A stretch of DNA of 64,000 bases from Antarctobacter aquimaris (GCF_900184945.1 NZ_FXYF01000012.1:1-64000), one strand, 5' to 3'. Positions 25,640 through 34,242 are shown, counted from the first letter of the stretch. A program made the numbers and translations. Notes: generated from the letters alone by a model not told the origin.

Positions 25640-26638
25640 ATGAGCAACAAACCCAAGGTCGTCATAACGGATTTCGACTACGGCGACGTCGACATCGAAA
25701 CCGCGATCCTGCGCGATGCGGGGGCCGAGGTGGTGGCGCTTCAGGCCAAGTCGGAGACCGACCTGGCCATGCATGCGGCCGATTGCGCCGCGATGATGAA
25801 CCAGTATGCCCGCATCGGACGCACCACCATCGAGCGGATGACCCAGTGCCGGGTGATCGCCCGGTATGGCGTCGGCGTCGACATCGTCGATGTCGAGGCG
25901 GCGACCGAGCGCGGCATCCTGGTGACCAACGTGCGCGACTATTGCACCGAGGAAGTGGCCGATCACGCCATCGCCCTGTGGATGGCGCTTGCCCGTCGGC
26001 TGTTCGACTACGACCGCGCCACCCATCAGGGCATCTGGCAATGGCAATCCGGCAAGCCGATCAACCGGCTTCGCGGGCGCACGATGGGGATCGTCTCGTT
26101 CGGCAAGATCGGCCAGGCGATCGCCGAACGGGCGCGGGCCTTCGGTGTCGAGATCATCGCCTTTGATCCGTTCCTTCCGGCGGATGTGGTCGCCCGCCAC
26201 GGGGCCGAGCTTGTGGACAAGGCGGGGCTGCTGGCGCGGTCGGACTACATCCTGATGCAGGCCCCGATGAACCCCGATACCCGGCATTTCCTGTCGGACG
26301 CCGAGTTCGCGGCGATGAAACCCGGCGCGATCCTGGTCAATACCGGGCGCGGGCCGACCGTGGACAACAAGGCGCTCTACCGCGCCCTGACCACCGGCAC
26401 GCTGGCCGGTGCCGGGCTCGACGACCCCGAGGAGGAGCCCGCCAAGCGGTCGCACTGGTCGCCGGCGGACAACCCCATCTTCACCCTGCCCAATGTCGTG
26501 GTGACACCGCACGCAGCCTACTACTCGGAGGAGTCGATCCGCGCCGCGCGCGAGAATGCCGCCTCGGAGGTGGCCCGCGTGCTGACCGGGCAGCCCCCGA
26601 AATTCCCCGTGAATGCGGATGCGCTGGCATCTGCCTGA
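25640..26638 (+). CDS. D-2-hydroxyacid dehydrogenase family (C-terminal-binding-protein/SerA-like)
   Basis: This 332-residue NAD-dependent dehydrogenase has the catalytic trio visible: arginine in NTGRGPTVDNKAL, glutamate in GLDDPEEEPAK, and histidine in VVTPHAAYYSEES. The substrate-domain motif IARYGVGVDIVDVEAATERGI is typical of the CtBP/phosphoglycerate-dehydrogenase branch. In the dinucleotide-binding loop the first glycine of GxGxxG is replaced by serine (GIVSFGKIGQAIA). GGGAGG precedes the ATG by 6 bases. In this operon it could oxidise or reduce a 2-hydroxy/2-keto sugar acid; the substrate is not known. Confidence 0.88.
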   Translation: MSNKPKVVITDFDYGDVDIETAILRDAGAEVVALQAKSETDLAMHAADCAAMMNQYARIGRTTIERMTQCRVIARYGVGVDIVDVEAATERGILVTNVRDYCTEEVADHAIALWMALARRLFDYDRATHQGIWQWQSGKPINRLRGRTMGIVSFGKIGQAIAERARAFGVEIIAFDPFLPADVVARHGAELVDKAGLLARSDYILMQAPMNPDTRHFLSDAEFAAMKPGAILVNTGRGPTVDNKALYRALTTGTLAGAGLDDPEEEPAKRSHWSPADNPIFTLPNVVVTPHAAYYSEESIRAARENAASEVARVLTGQPPKFPVNADALASA

Positions 26639-26659
26639 GACCGACACAAAGGACCGATC

Positions 26660-27331
26660 ATGCTGAAAGTCTACAATGATTTCGACCGCCGCCCCGATCT
26701 TCTGAAGAAGTTCGACGAGGTGGTGGCGTGTTATTCCGCCACCGCCGTTTTCGCCGACGTGCAGTATCGCCTGGGCGTGATGGACAGCGGCATCAAGCCG
26801 CCGTTCCGCGCCAAGACCTGCGGACAGGCGATCACCGTGCAGCTTTCCAAGGGCGATCTCGTCGACCCCCTGAAGGCGCTGGAGATGGGCCAGCCCGGGG
26901 ACATCATCGTCGTGGATGCGGGTGGCGACCTGAACACCTCCGTCTGCGGCGGGCTGATGGGCGGGTTGGCCAAGAACCGCGGCATCCGCGCGATGATCGT
27001 CGATGGCGCCGGGCGCGACACCGATGAGCTCGAGGATATCGGCTGGCCGATCTGGACCCGTGCGATCACGCCGCGTGGCACCCACACGATGTTTTCCGGC
27101 CGCAAGGAAGAATTGTCGATCAACGTCGCCGTCGCCTGCGGCGGGGTGATGGTGAGCCCCGGCGACTTCATCGTTGCAGACTTGATGGGCGTGACCGTGA
27201 TCCCTCTGGACCGGGCCGAAGAGATCGTGACGCTTGCCGCCGAGCAGGCCGAGCGCGAAGAGAAGACCCGCCAATGGGTCGCCAAGGGCAAGACGGTCGA
27301 GGATCTGCTGAATGAATTCGGTCGCATCTGA
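26660..27331 (+). CDS. RraA-like protein (HMG-aldolase/RraA fold)
   Basis: This 223-residue RraA-family protein has a central glycine-rich segment with KPPFRAKTCGQAITVQL, PGDIIVVDAGGD, and GLMGGLAKNRGIRAMIVDGAGRDTDEL. True class II 4-hydroxy-4-methyl-2-oxoglutarate aldolases carry an acidic residue 21 positions before the RD pair (D-X20-R-D). Here R and D are kept but the acidic position appears to be glycine (CGGLMGG). So either the metal site differs or the protein is not a pyruvate aldolase. It overlaps the kinase gene by 20 bases. Related proteins in sugar-acid operons are largely unassigned. Confidence 0.85.
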   Translation: MLKVYNDFDRRPDLLKKFDEVVACYSATAVFADVQYRLGVMDSGIKPPFRAKTCGQAITVQLSKGDLVDPLKALEMGQPGDIIVVDAGGDLNTSVCGGLMGGLAKNRGIRAMIVDGAGRDTDELEDIGWPIWTRAITPRGTHTMFSGRKEELSINVAVACGGVMVSPGDFIVADLMGVTVIPLDRAEEIVTLAAEQAEREEKTRQWVAKGKTVEDLLNEFGRI

Positions 27332-28229
27332 GCCGCGCCTGATCGGCTTGGACTGGGGCACTTCCAGCCTGCGCGCCTTTCTGATCGGCGGCACTGGCGA
27401 GGTGCTTGATGTCGTCTCGGCCCCGCAGGGGATCATGCATGTGGAAGGCCGCGATTTCGACGCGGTCTTTCACCGGCTGGTCCAGCCCTGGCTGCGGGGG
27501 CGGGTGCTGCCGATCATCGCTTCGGGCATGATCACCAGCCGCAATGGCTGGCGCGAGACACCTTATATACGCGTGCCTTCGGGCGCCGAGGAACTGGCCC
27601 GCAATCTCGTGACCCACGAGGCCTCCGGCGGCGTCAGGCTGTGGTTCGTCACCGGCATGACCACCGAACGCGACGGCGCACCAGACGTGATGCGCGGCGA
27701 AGAGGCCCAGATCGTCGGGGCCACCGGCGCCGACATGGGCGACGGTGTCTATGTGATGCCCGGCACGCATTCGAAATGGATCACCGTCGCCGGGGGGCGG
27801 ATCGAAGACTATGCCACCTACATGACCGGCGAGATTTTCGGCGCGCTGAAGTCGCACACCATCCTTGGCACGCTGATGACCGACGGGGGCTTCAGCAGCG
27901 AAGGTTTCCACCTTGGTGCCGAGGCCGGTCTTTCCGGCGGCGGCGAGTTGCTGCACCGGCTCTTCAATGTGCGGACGCTGCCGCTGTTCGGCCGGATCGG
28001 GCCGGAAATGACCGCCGACTATCTCTCGGGCCTGCTGATCGGGACCGAAATCGGGGCGGCGGCAGGCGGGTTGGACGGAGCAACGATCACCATCGTCGGC
28101 CGCGGCGACCTGGCCGAACGCTATGCCATGGCCTTGGCACTGGCGGGGCTGAAGAGCCGAAGCGCCCCGGAAAACATCGTGGCGCGCGGGCACTTCCTGA
28201 TCGCCCGGGCAGCGGGGCTTGTATCTTGA
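27312..28229 (+). CDS. dgoK: 2-dehydro-3-deoxygalactonokinase
   Basis: This 305-residue DGOK-family sugar kinase has an N-terminal phosphate loop LIGLDWGTSSLRAFL, then IIASGMITSRNGWRETPY, VMRGEEAQIVGA, MPGTHSKWITV (a conserved family stretch) and EIGAAAGGLDGATITIVGRG. It phosphorylates 2-keto-3-deoxy-D-galactonate to the 6-phosphate in the De Ley-Doudoroff pathway. It starts at the ATG at 27312 within the rraA-like gene and shares bases with the aldolase start, so all three are coupled. The presence of DgoK and DgoA is the strongest pathway clue in this operon. Confidence 0.92.
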   Translation: MNSVASEPRLIGLDWGTSSLRAFLIGGTGEVLDVVSAPQGIMHVEGRDFDAVFHRLVQPWLRGRVLPIIASGMITSRNGWRETPYIRVPSGAEELARNLVTHEASGGVRLWFVTGMTTERDGAPDVMRGEEAQIVGATGADMGDGVYVMPGTHSKWITVAGGRIEDYATYMTGEIFGALKSHTILGTLMTDGGFSSEGFHLGAEAGLSGGGELLHRLFNVRTLPLFGRIGPEMTADYLSGLLIGTEIGAAAGGLDGATITIVGRGDLAERYAMALALAGLKSRSAPENIVARGHFLIARAAGLVS

Positions 28230-28858
28230 TTTCCTGGAACCAGGCTTTTGCCGCGAATCCCCTGATCGCCATCCTGCGCGGACTGACGCCCGAACGCGCG
28301 GTCGAAACGGCCTCGGTACTGTTCGATGCCGGTTTCCGGATCGTCGAGGTGCCGCTGAATTCGCCGCGCCCGCTGGAGTCGATTTCTGCAATCGCAGAGA
28401 CCTTTGGCGACAGGATGGTGGTCGGCGCCGGGACCGTGCTGACCGCGGACGCGGCCCGCGCAGTTGTGACGGCCGGCGGCCGGCTGATCGTCGCTCCGAA
28501 CCTTGATGCCGAGGTTGGAGAGGCCGCGCGTGACGCGGGTGCTGCCTGGTGCCCGGGTGTCGTTACCCCGACCGAAGCGTTCCTGGCCTTGCGCTTGGGC
28601 GCGGCGGCGCTGAAGGTCTTTCCGGCCGAAATGGTCCCGCCGCCGGCGGTGGCCGCCCTGCGCGCTGTCCTGCCACCCGAGGCGACGGTGATCGTGGTCG
28701 GTGGCATCACGCCTGACACCATGGCGGGATACCGCGCCGCGGGCGCGCAGGGTTTTGGGCTTGGCTCGGCGCTGTTCAAGCCCGACTATGACCTCGATAT
28801 GGTCTTGGGGCGCGCCCGGCAGTTCCGCGCGGCGCTGAAGGAAATGAGGGAACCGTGA
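28226..28858 (+). CDS. dgoA: 2-dehydro-3-deoxy-6-phosphogalactonate aldolase
   Basis: This 210-residue class I aldolase of the KDPG/KDPGal family has [15 protein letters not shown], the glutamate of [24 protein letters not shown], and the Schiff-base lysine in [30 protein letters not shown] and [11 protein letters not shown] form the phosphate site. It cleaves the DgoK product to pyruvate and glyceraldehyde 3-phosphate. No ATG fits; TTG at 28226, overlapping the dgoK stop, gives the family length and N-terminus. The next gene overlaps its stop by four bases. Confidence 0.92.
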   Translation: MISWNQAFAANPLIAILRGLTPERAVETASVLFDAGFRIVEVPLNSPRPLESISAIAETFGDRMVVGAGTVLTADAARAVVTAGGRLIVAPNLDAEVGEAARDAGAAWCPGVVTPTEAFLALRLGAAALKVFPAEMVPPPAVAALRAVLPPEATVIVVGGITPDTMAGYRAAGAQGFGLGSALFKPDYDLDMVLGRARQFRAALKEMREP

Positions 28859-29559
28859 AACGAACCGCATTCGTGTCCGGCGGGACAAGGGGCATCGGAG
28901 CAGGCGTCGCCCAAACTCTGGCCGCCGCCGGCTGGCACGTCATCGCCGCAGGTGCGACGCAGGCCGAGGTCGATGCCTTCGAACCGGTGCCCGGCATCGA
29001 CACGCGGGTGATGGACGTGACCGACGACCGCGCCGTCACCGAGGCCTTTGCCGGGCTCGACAGGCTCGACGGGCTGGTGAATTGCGCCGGCATCCTGCGC
29101 CGGGGCGAAGAATACGACATCGAGGTCTTTGCCCGGGTGCTCGATGTCAACCTGACCGGGACCATGCGCTGCTGCCTGGCCGCGCGGCCCTTGCTGGCGG
29201 CTGCGGGCGGGGCGATCGTCAACACCGCCTCGATGCTCTCGACCTTCGGCGGGCCGCTGGTGCCGGCCTATTCGGCCTCCAAGGGCGGGGTGGCGCAACT
29301 GACCAAGGCGCTGGCCGCGCATTGGGCGCCCGAGGGCATCCGGGTGAACGCCGTCGCCCCCGGCTGGATCGAGACCGAGATGACCCGGGAGCTGCGCGCC
29401 GATCCTGCCCGCACCGCCGCCATCCTGGGCCGCACGCCGTTGCGCCGTTGGGGCAAGCCCGACGAGGTCGGGGCATTGGTGTCCTGGCTCCTGTCGCCCG
29501 AGGCAAGTTTCGTGACCGGCGCCGTCTATCCCGTCGATGGCGGCTATCTGGCTGTTTGA
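28855..29559 (+). CDS. SDR family oxidoreductase (possible sugar dehydrogenase)
   Basis: This 234-residue classical SDR has [11 protein letters not shown] at the N-terminus, NCAG near 80, the serine region [13 protein letters not shown], catalytic YSASKGG, the PGWIETEM loop and C-terminal [13 protein letters not shown]. Translation starts at a GTG that overlaps the dgoA stop (GTGA). In De Ley-Doudoroff-type operons an SDR often oxidises the aldose to its lactone, which the SMP-30 protein would then open; that role is inference and a hydroxy-acid oxidation is equally possible. Confidence 0.88.
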   Translation: MKRTAFVSGGTRGIGAGVAQTLAAAGWHVIAAGATQAEVDAFEPVPGIDTRVMDVTDDRAVTEAFAGLDRLDGLVNCAGILRRGEEYDIEVFARVLDVNLTGTMRCCLAARPLLAAAGGAIVNTASMLSTFGGPLVPAYSASKGGVAQLTKALAAHWAPEGIRVNAVAPGWIETEMTRELRADPARTAAILGRTPLRRWGKPDEVGALVSWLLSPEASFVTGAVYPVDGGYLAV

Positions 29560-29578
29560 AGAAAAGGACACCCCCCAA

Positions 29579-30103
29579 ATGCCACTTGAAAACGATGCCG
29601 ATCCCCGGATGCCCTACCAGTTGCCCTTCCCGAAGGAGGCGCTGGAAGAAATCGTCATCCCCGATGCCGTGCCGGAGGACGACCGCCTGTGGGTCCCGCA
29701 GGCCGAGAACGTGTGGTTTCGCCCGCTGTGCCTGAACCGGTCGCAGGGCTACTGGATGAACCTTCTGAAGGTGCGCAAATCTGGTGTGCTGTCACGCCAC
29801 CGGCATCCGCAGGCGGTGCATGGCATGGTGCTGAAAGGGCGCTGGCACTACCTGGAACACGATTGGGAGGCGACCCCGGGCGCCTATGTCTACGAGCCGC
29901 CGGGCGAGACCCATACGCTTGTGGTGCCCGAGGGTGTCGAGGAGATGATCACCTATTTCCAGGTCAACGGCGTGATGTGTTATGTCGATCCCTGGGGCAA
30001 GGTCCTGGGTTACGAGGACGTTTTCACCAAGATCGACCTGTGCCGCAAGCATTTCACCGAGGTGGGACTGGGTGAGGATTATGTCGACCGGTTCATCCGG
30101 TAG
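29579..30103 (+). CDS. Cupin, 2,4'-dihydroxyacetophenone-dioxygenase-like
   Basis: This 174-residue single-domain cupin has clustered histidines in VLSRHRHPQAVHGMVLKG and EPPGETHTLVVPEG, the two cupin motifs, which suggests a mononuclear metal site. Overall it resembles the family named after 2,4'-dihydroxyacetophenone dioxygenase, but that name describes one characterised member; in a sugar-acid operon an isomerase or oxygenase role is open. ATG at 29579 was chosen over the longer open frame because it begins 19 bases after the SDR stop and follows AAAAGGAC. It is the last gene of the ten-gene operon. Confidence 0.83.
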   Translation: MPLENDADPRMPYQLPFPKEALEEIVIPDAVPEDDRLWVPQAENVWFRPLCLNRSQGYWMNLLKVRKSGVLSRHRHPQAVHGMVLKGRWHYLEHDWEATPGAYVYEPPGETHTLVVPEGVEEMITYFQVNGVMCYVDPWGKVLGYEDVFTKIDLCRKHFTEVGLGEDYVDRFIR

Positions 30104-30293
30104 GCAGATCGGTATCGGGCTTGTCGCGCTTGGGGCGTGGCGCGGACCGATGCCGCGTAGCCGCCCGTCAAACCGGAACGCGAGGCCCAGCCGATGGGAA
30201 CCCGGTCTTGCCGCGTCGCGTCATCGCACCTGCTCTCGCGCTCCACGGCGGTGCGATAGGGGCGAGCGGATTCTTGTCTCACCCGTCCTGCGG

Positions 30294-30313
30294 TTGCGCA
30301 TCGCGTTGCGCAA
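30294..30313. terminator. Hairpin between convergent operons
   Basis: TTGCGCA-TCGCGT-TGCGCAA is a perfect 7-bp stem 8 bases beyond the dctM stop, in the 218-base gap between convergent operons. No clear T-run follows on either strand, so terminator function is only probable. Confidence 0.35.
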
Positions 30314-30321
30314 TCCGCCCT

Positions 30322-31632
30322 TTACTTGAAGGTCATCGGCATCAGGGTGCGGGGCAGCCACAACGCGATTTCGGGGAAGACGATGATCAGCAGCAGGATC
30401 AGCAGCATCGGGGCGAGGATGATGCAGACGTCGCGCATGACGCTGACCACGTTCATGCCCCCGATTGCCGCCGCGATCAGCAAACATAACCCGTAGGGTG
30501 GCGTGACAAGCCCGAAGGCCAGGGAGATGATGCCGATGATCGCAAAGGCAATCGGGTGGATGTCCGCCGCCGTCGCCACAGGCAACAGAACGGTGCCCAG
30601 GATGATGATGGTGGGAATGGCGTCGATGAACAGACCGAAGAACAGGAAGAGGGCGGCGATGATCAGGGCGGTTCCGATCATGCCGAATTCATGCGCGGTG
30701 AGCGTCTCGACGATCAGGCGGGGGACGTTGTAGAACGCCAGCATCCAGCCAAAGGCAGAGGCCGTGCCGATCGCAAAGAGCGAGATCGAGGCAAACCGGC
30801 CCGTGTCATAGAAGATGTGCCCGAGGTCCTTGATCGACACCGTCCGGTAGACAAAGACTCCCAGGATCAGGGCATAGCCCGCCGCGATGATGGCGCTTTC
30901 GGTTGGCGTGACGATGCCGCCCACGATCCCGCCGATCACGAGGATCGGCGTCAAAAGCGCCAGCGCCGCGCCTTTGAAAGCGCTCCAGAACTGGGGGAAC
31001 GTGGGCTTGAGCGCGATGGGATAATCGTAGGCCTTGGCATAGCCGTACACGGTGGCCATCAGCGCGAAGCCGATCAGCAACCCGGGAATTGCCCCCGCCA
31101 GGAACAGCGCGCCCACGGATATCTGCATGACCCCGCCCCAGACCACCATCAGGATGCTGGGGGGGATGATGACGCCCATGACGGACGAACATGCCGTGAT
31201 CGCGATGGCGAAACGGGGCTGGTAGCCTTCCTTGACCATCGCCGGGATCAGGATCTTGCCGCAGCCGGCGGCGTCGGCCGTGGACGAACCCGAGATGCCT
31301 GCAAACAGCATCGACACCGCCACGTTCACATGGCCCAGTCCGCCCGGCATCCACCCGGTCAGCACGCGGGCGAAATCGATCAGCCTGGTCGTGATCTTGC
31401 CCGAGTTCATCAGGTTTGCCGCCAGCAGGAAGAAGGGCACCGCCAGCAGGATGAACGAATTGTAGGACTGGAACATCCGGTCGAGGATGATGAACGGGGT
31501 GAGCCGGATGTCCAAAACGACGATCGGTATCGTGGCGATGCCCAGGGCAAAGGCGACGGGCACGCGGACCAGGATCAATGCCAGGAAGCCCCCCACAAGG
31601 ATCATGCAGGCGAGGCCAGTTGAGACGATCAT
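30322..31632 (-). CDS. dctM: TRAP transporter large permease (DctM)
   Basis: This 436-residue, about 12-helix member of the ion-transporter superfamily has features such as VPFFLLAANLMNSGKIT, FAGISGSSTADAAGCGKILIPAM and GVIIPPSILMVVWG, plus a second-half counterpart TPPYGLCLLIAAAIGGM. It is the sodium- or proton-coupled translocation subunit of a TRAP importer for an organic or sugar acid. It starts at the ATG at 31632, four bases inside the dctQ stop. It is the third gene of the dctP-dctQ-dctM operon. Confidence 0.95.
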   Translation of the reverse strand: MIVSTGLACMILVGGFLALILVRVPVAFALGIATIPIVVLDIRLTPFIILDRMFQSYNSFILLAVPFFLLAANLMNSGKITTRLIDFARVLTGWMPGGLGHVNVAVSMLFAGISGSSTADAAGCGKILIPAMVKEGYQPRFAIAITACSSVMGVIIPPSILMVVWGGVMQISVGALFLAGAIPGLLIGFALMATVYGYAKAYDYPIALKPTFPQFWSAFKGAALALLTPILVIGGIVGGIVTPTESAIIAAGYALILGVFVYRTVSIKDLGHIFYDTGRFASISLFAIGTASAFGWMLAFYNVPRLIVETLTAHEFGMIGTALIIAALFLFFGLFIDAIPTIIILGTVLLPVATAADIHPIAFAIIGIISLAFGLVTPPYGLCLLIAAAIGGMNVVSVMRDVCIILAPMLLILLLIIVFPEIALWLPRTLMPMTFK

Positions 31633-32123
31633 GACGCGGCAGTCCTGTTCTTGGTGAAGGCGCTGAACGCCTCATACAGTCGATAGGCTGCAAAGATGGC
31701 CCAGATGGCCCCGGCCAGGGGAACCGACACGTAGATCCACAGCAGGTTGGCGCGCATCATGACCGAATTCTGGATCGAACCGACCTTGGCGTATTCGATC
31801 CCGTACCAGGCAAACAGCAGCGCAAAGACCATGATCGCGGCGTAGACGACGCCCTTTTGCAGCAGCGCGCCGCCCGGGCTCAGCGCGTCCCGGGAGATGA
31901 CGACATCGAAGTGGGTGCCGTCCCAGACCGCCAGCATGGATCCGATCATCACGACCCAGACAAAGATGAAGGTCGCCAGTTCTTCGGTCCAGAGAAAGGT
32001 GGGGATCAACCCAGTGTAGCGCGAGATCACCTGCATCGCGACAGGGACAGCCAGCGACGCCATGAGGCATCCCAGCAAGACGCGCAGACCATTGCTGAAG
32101 GCTTCGAGAATTCGCCCGACCAT
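31629..32123 (-). CDS. dctQ: TRAP transporter small permease (DctQ)
   Basis: This 164-residue, four-helix DctQ-family protein has typical segments SRYTGLIPTFLWTEELATFIFVW and GSMLAVWDGTHFDV. The WTEELA motif and the short periplasmic loops are characteristic. It stabilises the large subunit and docks the binding protein. ATGA overlap with dctM indicates coupling; an 81-base gap with a strong stem-loop separates it from dctP. Confidence 0.93.
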   Translation of the reverse strand: MVGRILEAFSNGLRVLLGCLMASLAVPVAMQVISRYTGLIPTFLWTEELATFIFVWVVMIGSMLAVWDGTHFDVVISRDALSPGGALLQKGVVYAAIMVFALLFAWYGIEYAKVGSIQNSVMMRANLLWIYVSVPLAGAIWAIFAAYRLYEAFSAFTKNRTAAS

Positions 32124-32168
32124 GATGATGTCGCCTTGCGTGTTGGGGCGGCTTGCCCGGAGCGGAAG

Positions 32169-32196
32169 GGGGGCGCCCTGTGGTCAGGGCGCCCCC
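32169..32196 (-). other. Perfect 11-bp stem-loop after dctP
   Basis: GGGGGCGCCCT-GTGGTC-AGGGCGCCCCC forms an 11-bp perfect stem starting 8 bases after the dctP stop in the leftward transcript. There is no T-run. It probably protects the dctP message or attenuates dctQM. Confidence 0.65.
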
Positions 32197-32204
32197 GGAT
32201 CGGA

Positions 32205-33221
32205 TCACATGCCGCGAATGGTCGCGAGCAGGTCGGTTGCTCCGATTTCAGCGGCGAATTCGTCCTGGACGGGCTTGACCATCTCGAGCAGCGTTTCGCG
32301 GCCGTCGAATTCCTGCACCTTGATCTGGCCCGCGTCGAGCATCTCTTGCAGCTTCAGCCCGTCTTCGCGCGATTCCAGTTCGCGGCCGAAGGCGCCTGCC
32401 TCTTTTCCGGCTTTCAGGACAGCGGCTTGGAGGTCTTCGGGCAGCTTGCGGAAGGTCTTGCCGCTCATCACGATGGGACGCACGGTGATGGTGTGCTTGG
32501 TCAGCGTGATGTAGGGGGCGACCTCGTAGAACTTGAGGTTCTGGATGCTGGCAGCTTCGTTTTCAAAACCCGCGATCACGCCGGACTGGATGGCGTTGTA
32601 GACCTCGTTGTAGGCAATCGCCGAAGGCGCTGCCGTCAGCGCTGCAAAGGTCTTGGCCTGGATGGGGGCGCCCATGACGCGCATCTTGTGGCCGGCCAGG
32701 TCATCAAGGCTTGCGATCGGTCCGCTGGACACCAGGTTGCGGACGCCGCCGCCGGTATAGCCGATGATCTTGATGTCGGCGTTCTTTTCCAGCTCGGCTT
32801 CGAGCGGGCCGAATGCGTCGCTGGACAGCACCGTGTTCCAGTGATCCAGATCGCGGAACAGGAAGGGCATGTCCATCAGCGGAATGGCGGGCGCGAACTT
32901 GGCCATGTTGGACGGGGCCATGATCGTGTAGTCGATCGCGACGCCCTGCTGGAGGAAGTTGACGTAATCGCTTTCGACGCCCAGTTCGCCATTCAGGCGC
33001 AGGTCGAATTCCACGTCGCCGGTGTAGTATTCGCCGACCAGTTCCTCGAATTTCCGCATCGTCTTGGTGAAGGCATGGTTTTCGTCGAACATGCTTGCGC
33101 CGCGCAGGGTCACGTCCTGCGCAAGGGCTGCGGTCATGGAGGCTGCGCTGAGCCCGGTCGCAAGCATGACGCCCATCGTCACGCGCGCGGCTTTCTTGGT
33201 TACGGTGCTAAGAAAAGTCAT
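32205..33221 (-). CDS. dctP: TRAP transporter substrate-binding protein (DctP)
   Basis: This 338-residue periplasmic protein has a signal peptide (KKAARVTMGVMLATGLSA, cleaved near ALAQD) and the DctP/DctB pattern: LRLNGELGVESDYVNFLQQG, MPFLFRDLDHW, GGGVRNLVSSGPIASLDDLAGHK and the conserved ligand arginine in KMRVMGAPI. An acid substrate is expected because that arginine pairs with a carboxylate. ATG at 33221 follows GGGAGGA. It is divergent from a GntR regulator whose gap contains a candidate operator. Confidence 0.93.
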   Translation of the reverse strand: MTFLSTVTKKAARVTMGVMLATGLSAASMTAALAQDVTLRGASMFDENHAFTKTMRKFEELVGEYYTGDVEFDLRLNGELGVESDYVNFLQQGVAIDYTIMAPSNMAKFAPAIPLMDMPFLFRDLDHWNTVLSSDAFGPLEAELEKNADIKIIGYTGGGVRNLVSSGPIASLDDLAGHKMRVMGAPIQAKTFAALTAAPSAIAYNEVYNAIQSGVIAGFENEAASIQNLKFYEVAPYITLTKHTITVRPIVMSGKTFRKLPEDLQAAVLKAGKEAGAFGRELESREDGLKLQEMLDAGQIKVQEFDGRETLLEMVKPVQDEFAAEIGATDLLATIRGM

Positions 33222-33334
33222 TTTCGTCCTCCCAGACATTGGTTTTTCGACCGGAGTTCAGATCCGGACGGCCGGATTCCTTGGTGCCTGGACCGAGATA
33301 ACCGGCTCTGGCGCCATCCGTCAAGAAAAATGCA

Positions 33335-33351
33335 GACTAGTATGGTACTTT
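33335..33351. promoter_or_regulatory. Candidate GntR operator upstream of dctP
   Basis: GACTAGTATGGTACTTT contains the short palindrome AGTA-TGG-TACT. A closely matching copy lies at 34225-34242 on the other side of the gntR gene. The site is 114 bases upstream of dctP and 163 bases upstream of gntR. Confidence 0.5.
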
Positions 33352-33513
33352 GGTGTAGCCCTGCTTCAGAGCGTCACCGGCAGGCGGAGTCGCACGGCCG
33401 CGCGTCCGCGAAATCGGTGGATTTGTTGATGTGAAAGCGCTTTTGCAGTACATACCTTGAGGCTCAAGCCGCGTCGGCAGACGGCGACGGGAAACTGGGA
33501 TGGCGGACTAGAC

Positions 33514-34200
33514 ATGAATGTATTCGACCCACAGGACGCCAGGAGGCTGACGACAAGCGAAGAGGTGTTTCGGCAATTGAAGTCGGACATCATAGCGATG
33601 CGTCTGTTGCCGGGGGCCAAGATTTCCGAGGTCGAGGTGGCCAAGACCTACAACGTGTCCCGCCAACCCGTCCGAGAGGCGTTCATGCGCCTGGGAGAGC
33701 TGGACCTGCTGGAAATCAGGCCGCAACGCGCCACTCGCGTGCGCAAGATCTCGCACCAGAAACTGCGGGATACCCGTTTCATCCGCGCCGCGGTCGAAGT
33801 CGAGGTCGTGCGCGTTGCCTGTACGACGGCCACGCCGGAAAGCCTGGAGGCGATTGCGGCAAACATTGAGCAGCAACGTGAGGCCGTCGCGGCGGGAAAT
33901 GCCGTCGATCTCAAGACGCTGGACTACGAGTTTCATCGGCTGATCTGCGTGGCAGCGGACCGATTGCCCGCGTTCAAGGTGATTTCCGAGAACAAGGCGC
34001 ATACCGAACGGGCCTGCACGCTGGAACTCAACGACGCGACAGGGATGCGGGAAGTGCTCGAAGGCCACGTCGGGATCTTCGAAGCCATCAAGGCGGGCGA
34101 CGCGGAAACCGCCGTCGCCAGGACCCGGGTCCACCTGGCGCATCTCGACGGGACGCTGATCAGCGCCTCGCAGAACAACCCGGACTTTTTCGAAGACTGA
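33514..34200 (+). CDS. GntR-family regulator (FCD domain) of the TRAP/TTT region
   Basis: This 228-residue regulator has an N-terminal GntR winged helix (LKSDIIAMRLLPGAKISEVEVAKTYNVSRQPVREAF; recognition helix about 45-56) and an FCD domain with LDYEFHRLICVAADR and EGHVGIFEAIKAGDAETA. Start set at the ATG at 33514 (MNVFDPQDARR); the open frame extends to 33457 without support. It sits between a divergent TRAP operon and a downstream TTT operon and is the obvious candidate to control both, since both flanking gaps hold the same 17-18 bp motif. Confidence 0.92.
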   Translation: MNVFDPQDARRLTTSEEVFRQLKSDIIAMRLLPGAKISEVEVAKTYNVSRQPVREAFMRLGELDLLEIRPQRATRVRKISHQKLRDTRFIRAAVEVEVVRVACTTATPESLEAIAANIEQQREAVAAGNAVDLKTLDYEFHRLICVAADRLPAFKVISENKAHTERACTLELNDATGMREVLEGHVGIFEAIKAGDAETAVARTRVHLAHLDGTLISASQNNPDFFED

Positions 34201-34212
34201 TAACCCGCGCGT

Positions 34213-34242
34213 TGACAAGTCCTGAATACTACCATACCAGTC
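34213..34242 (+). promoter_or_regulatory. Possible promoter with overlapping GntR-type site before the TTT operon
   Basis: TTGACA at 34213-34218 could be a -35 element; the -10 position about 17 bases on (TACCAG) is weak. The reverse strand at 34225-34242 reads GACTGGTATGGTAGTATT, matching the site at 33335 in 14 of the first 16 positions. A regulator bound here would block the promoter. Confidence 0.4.
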
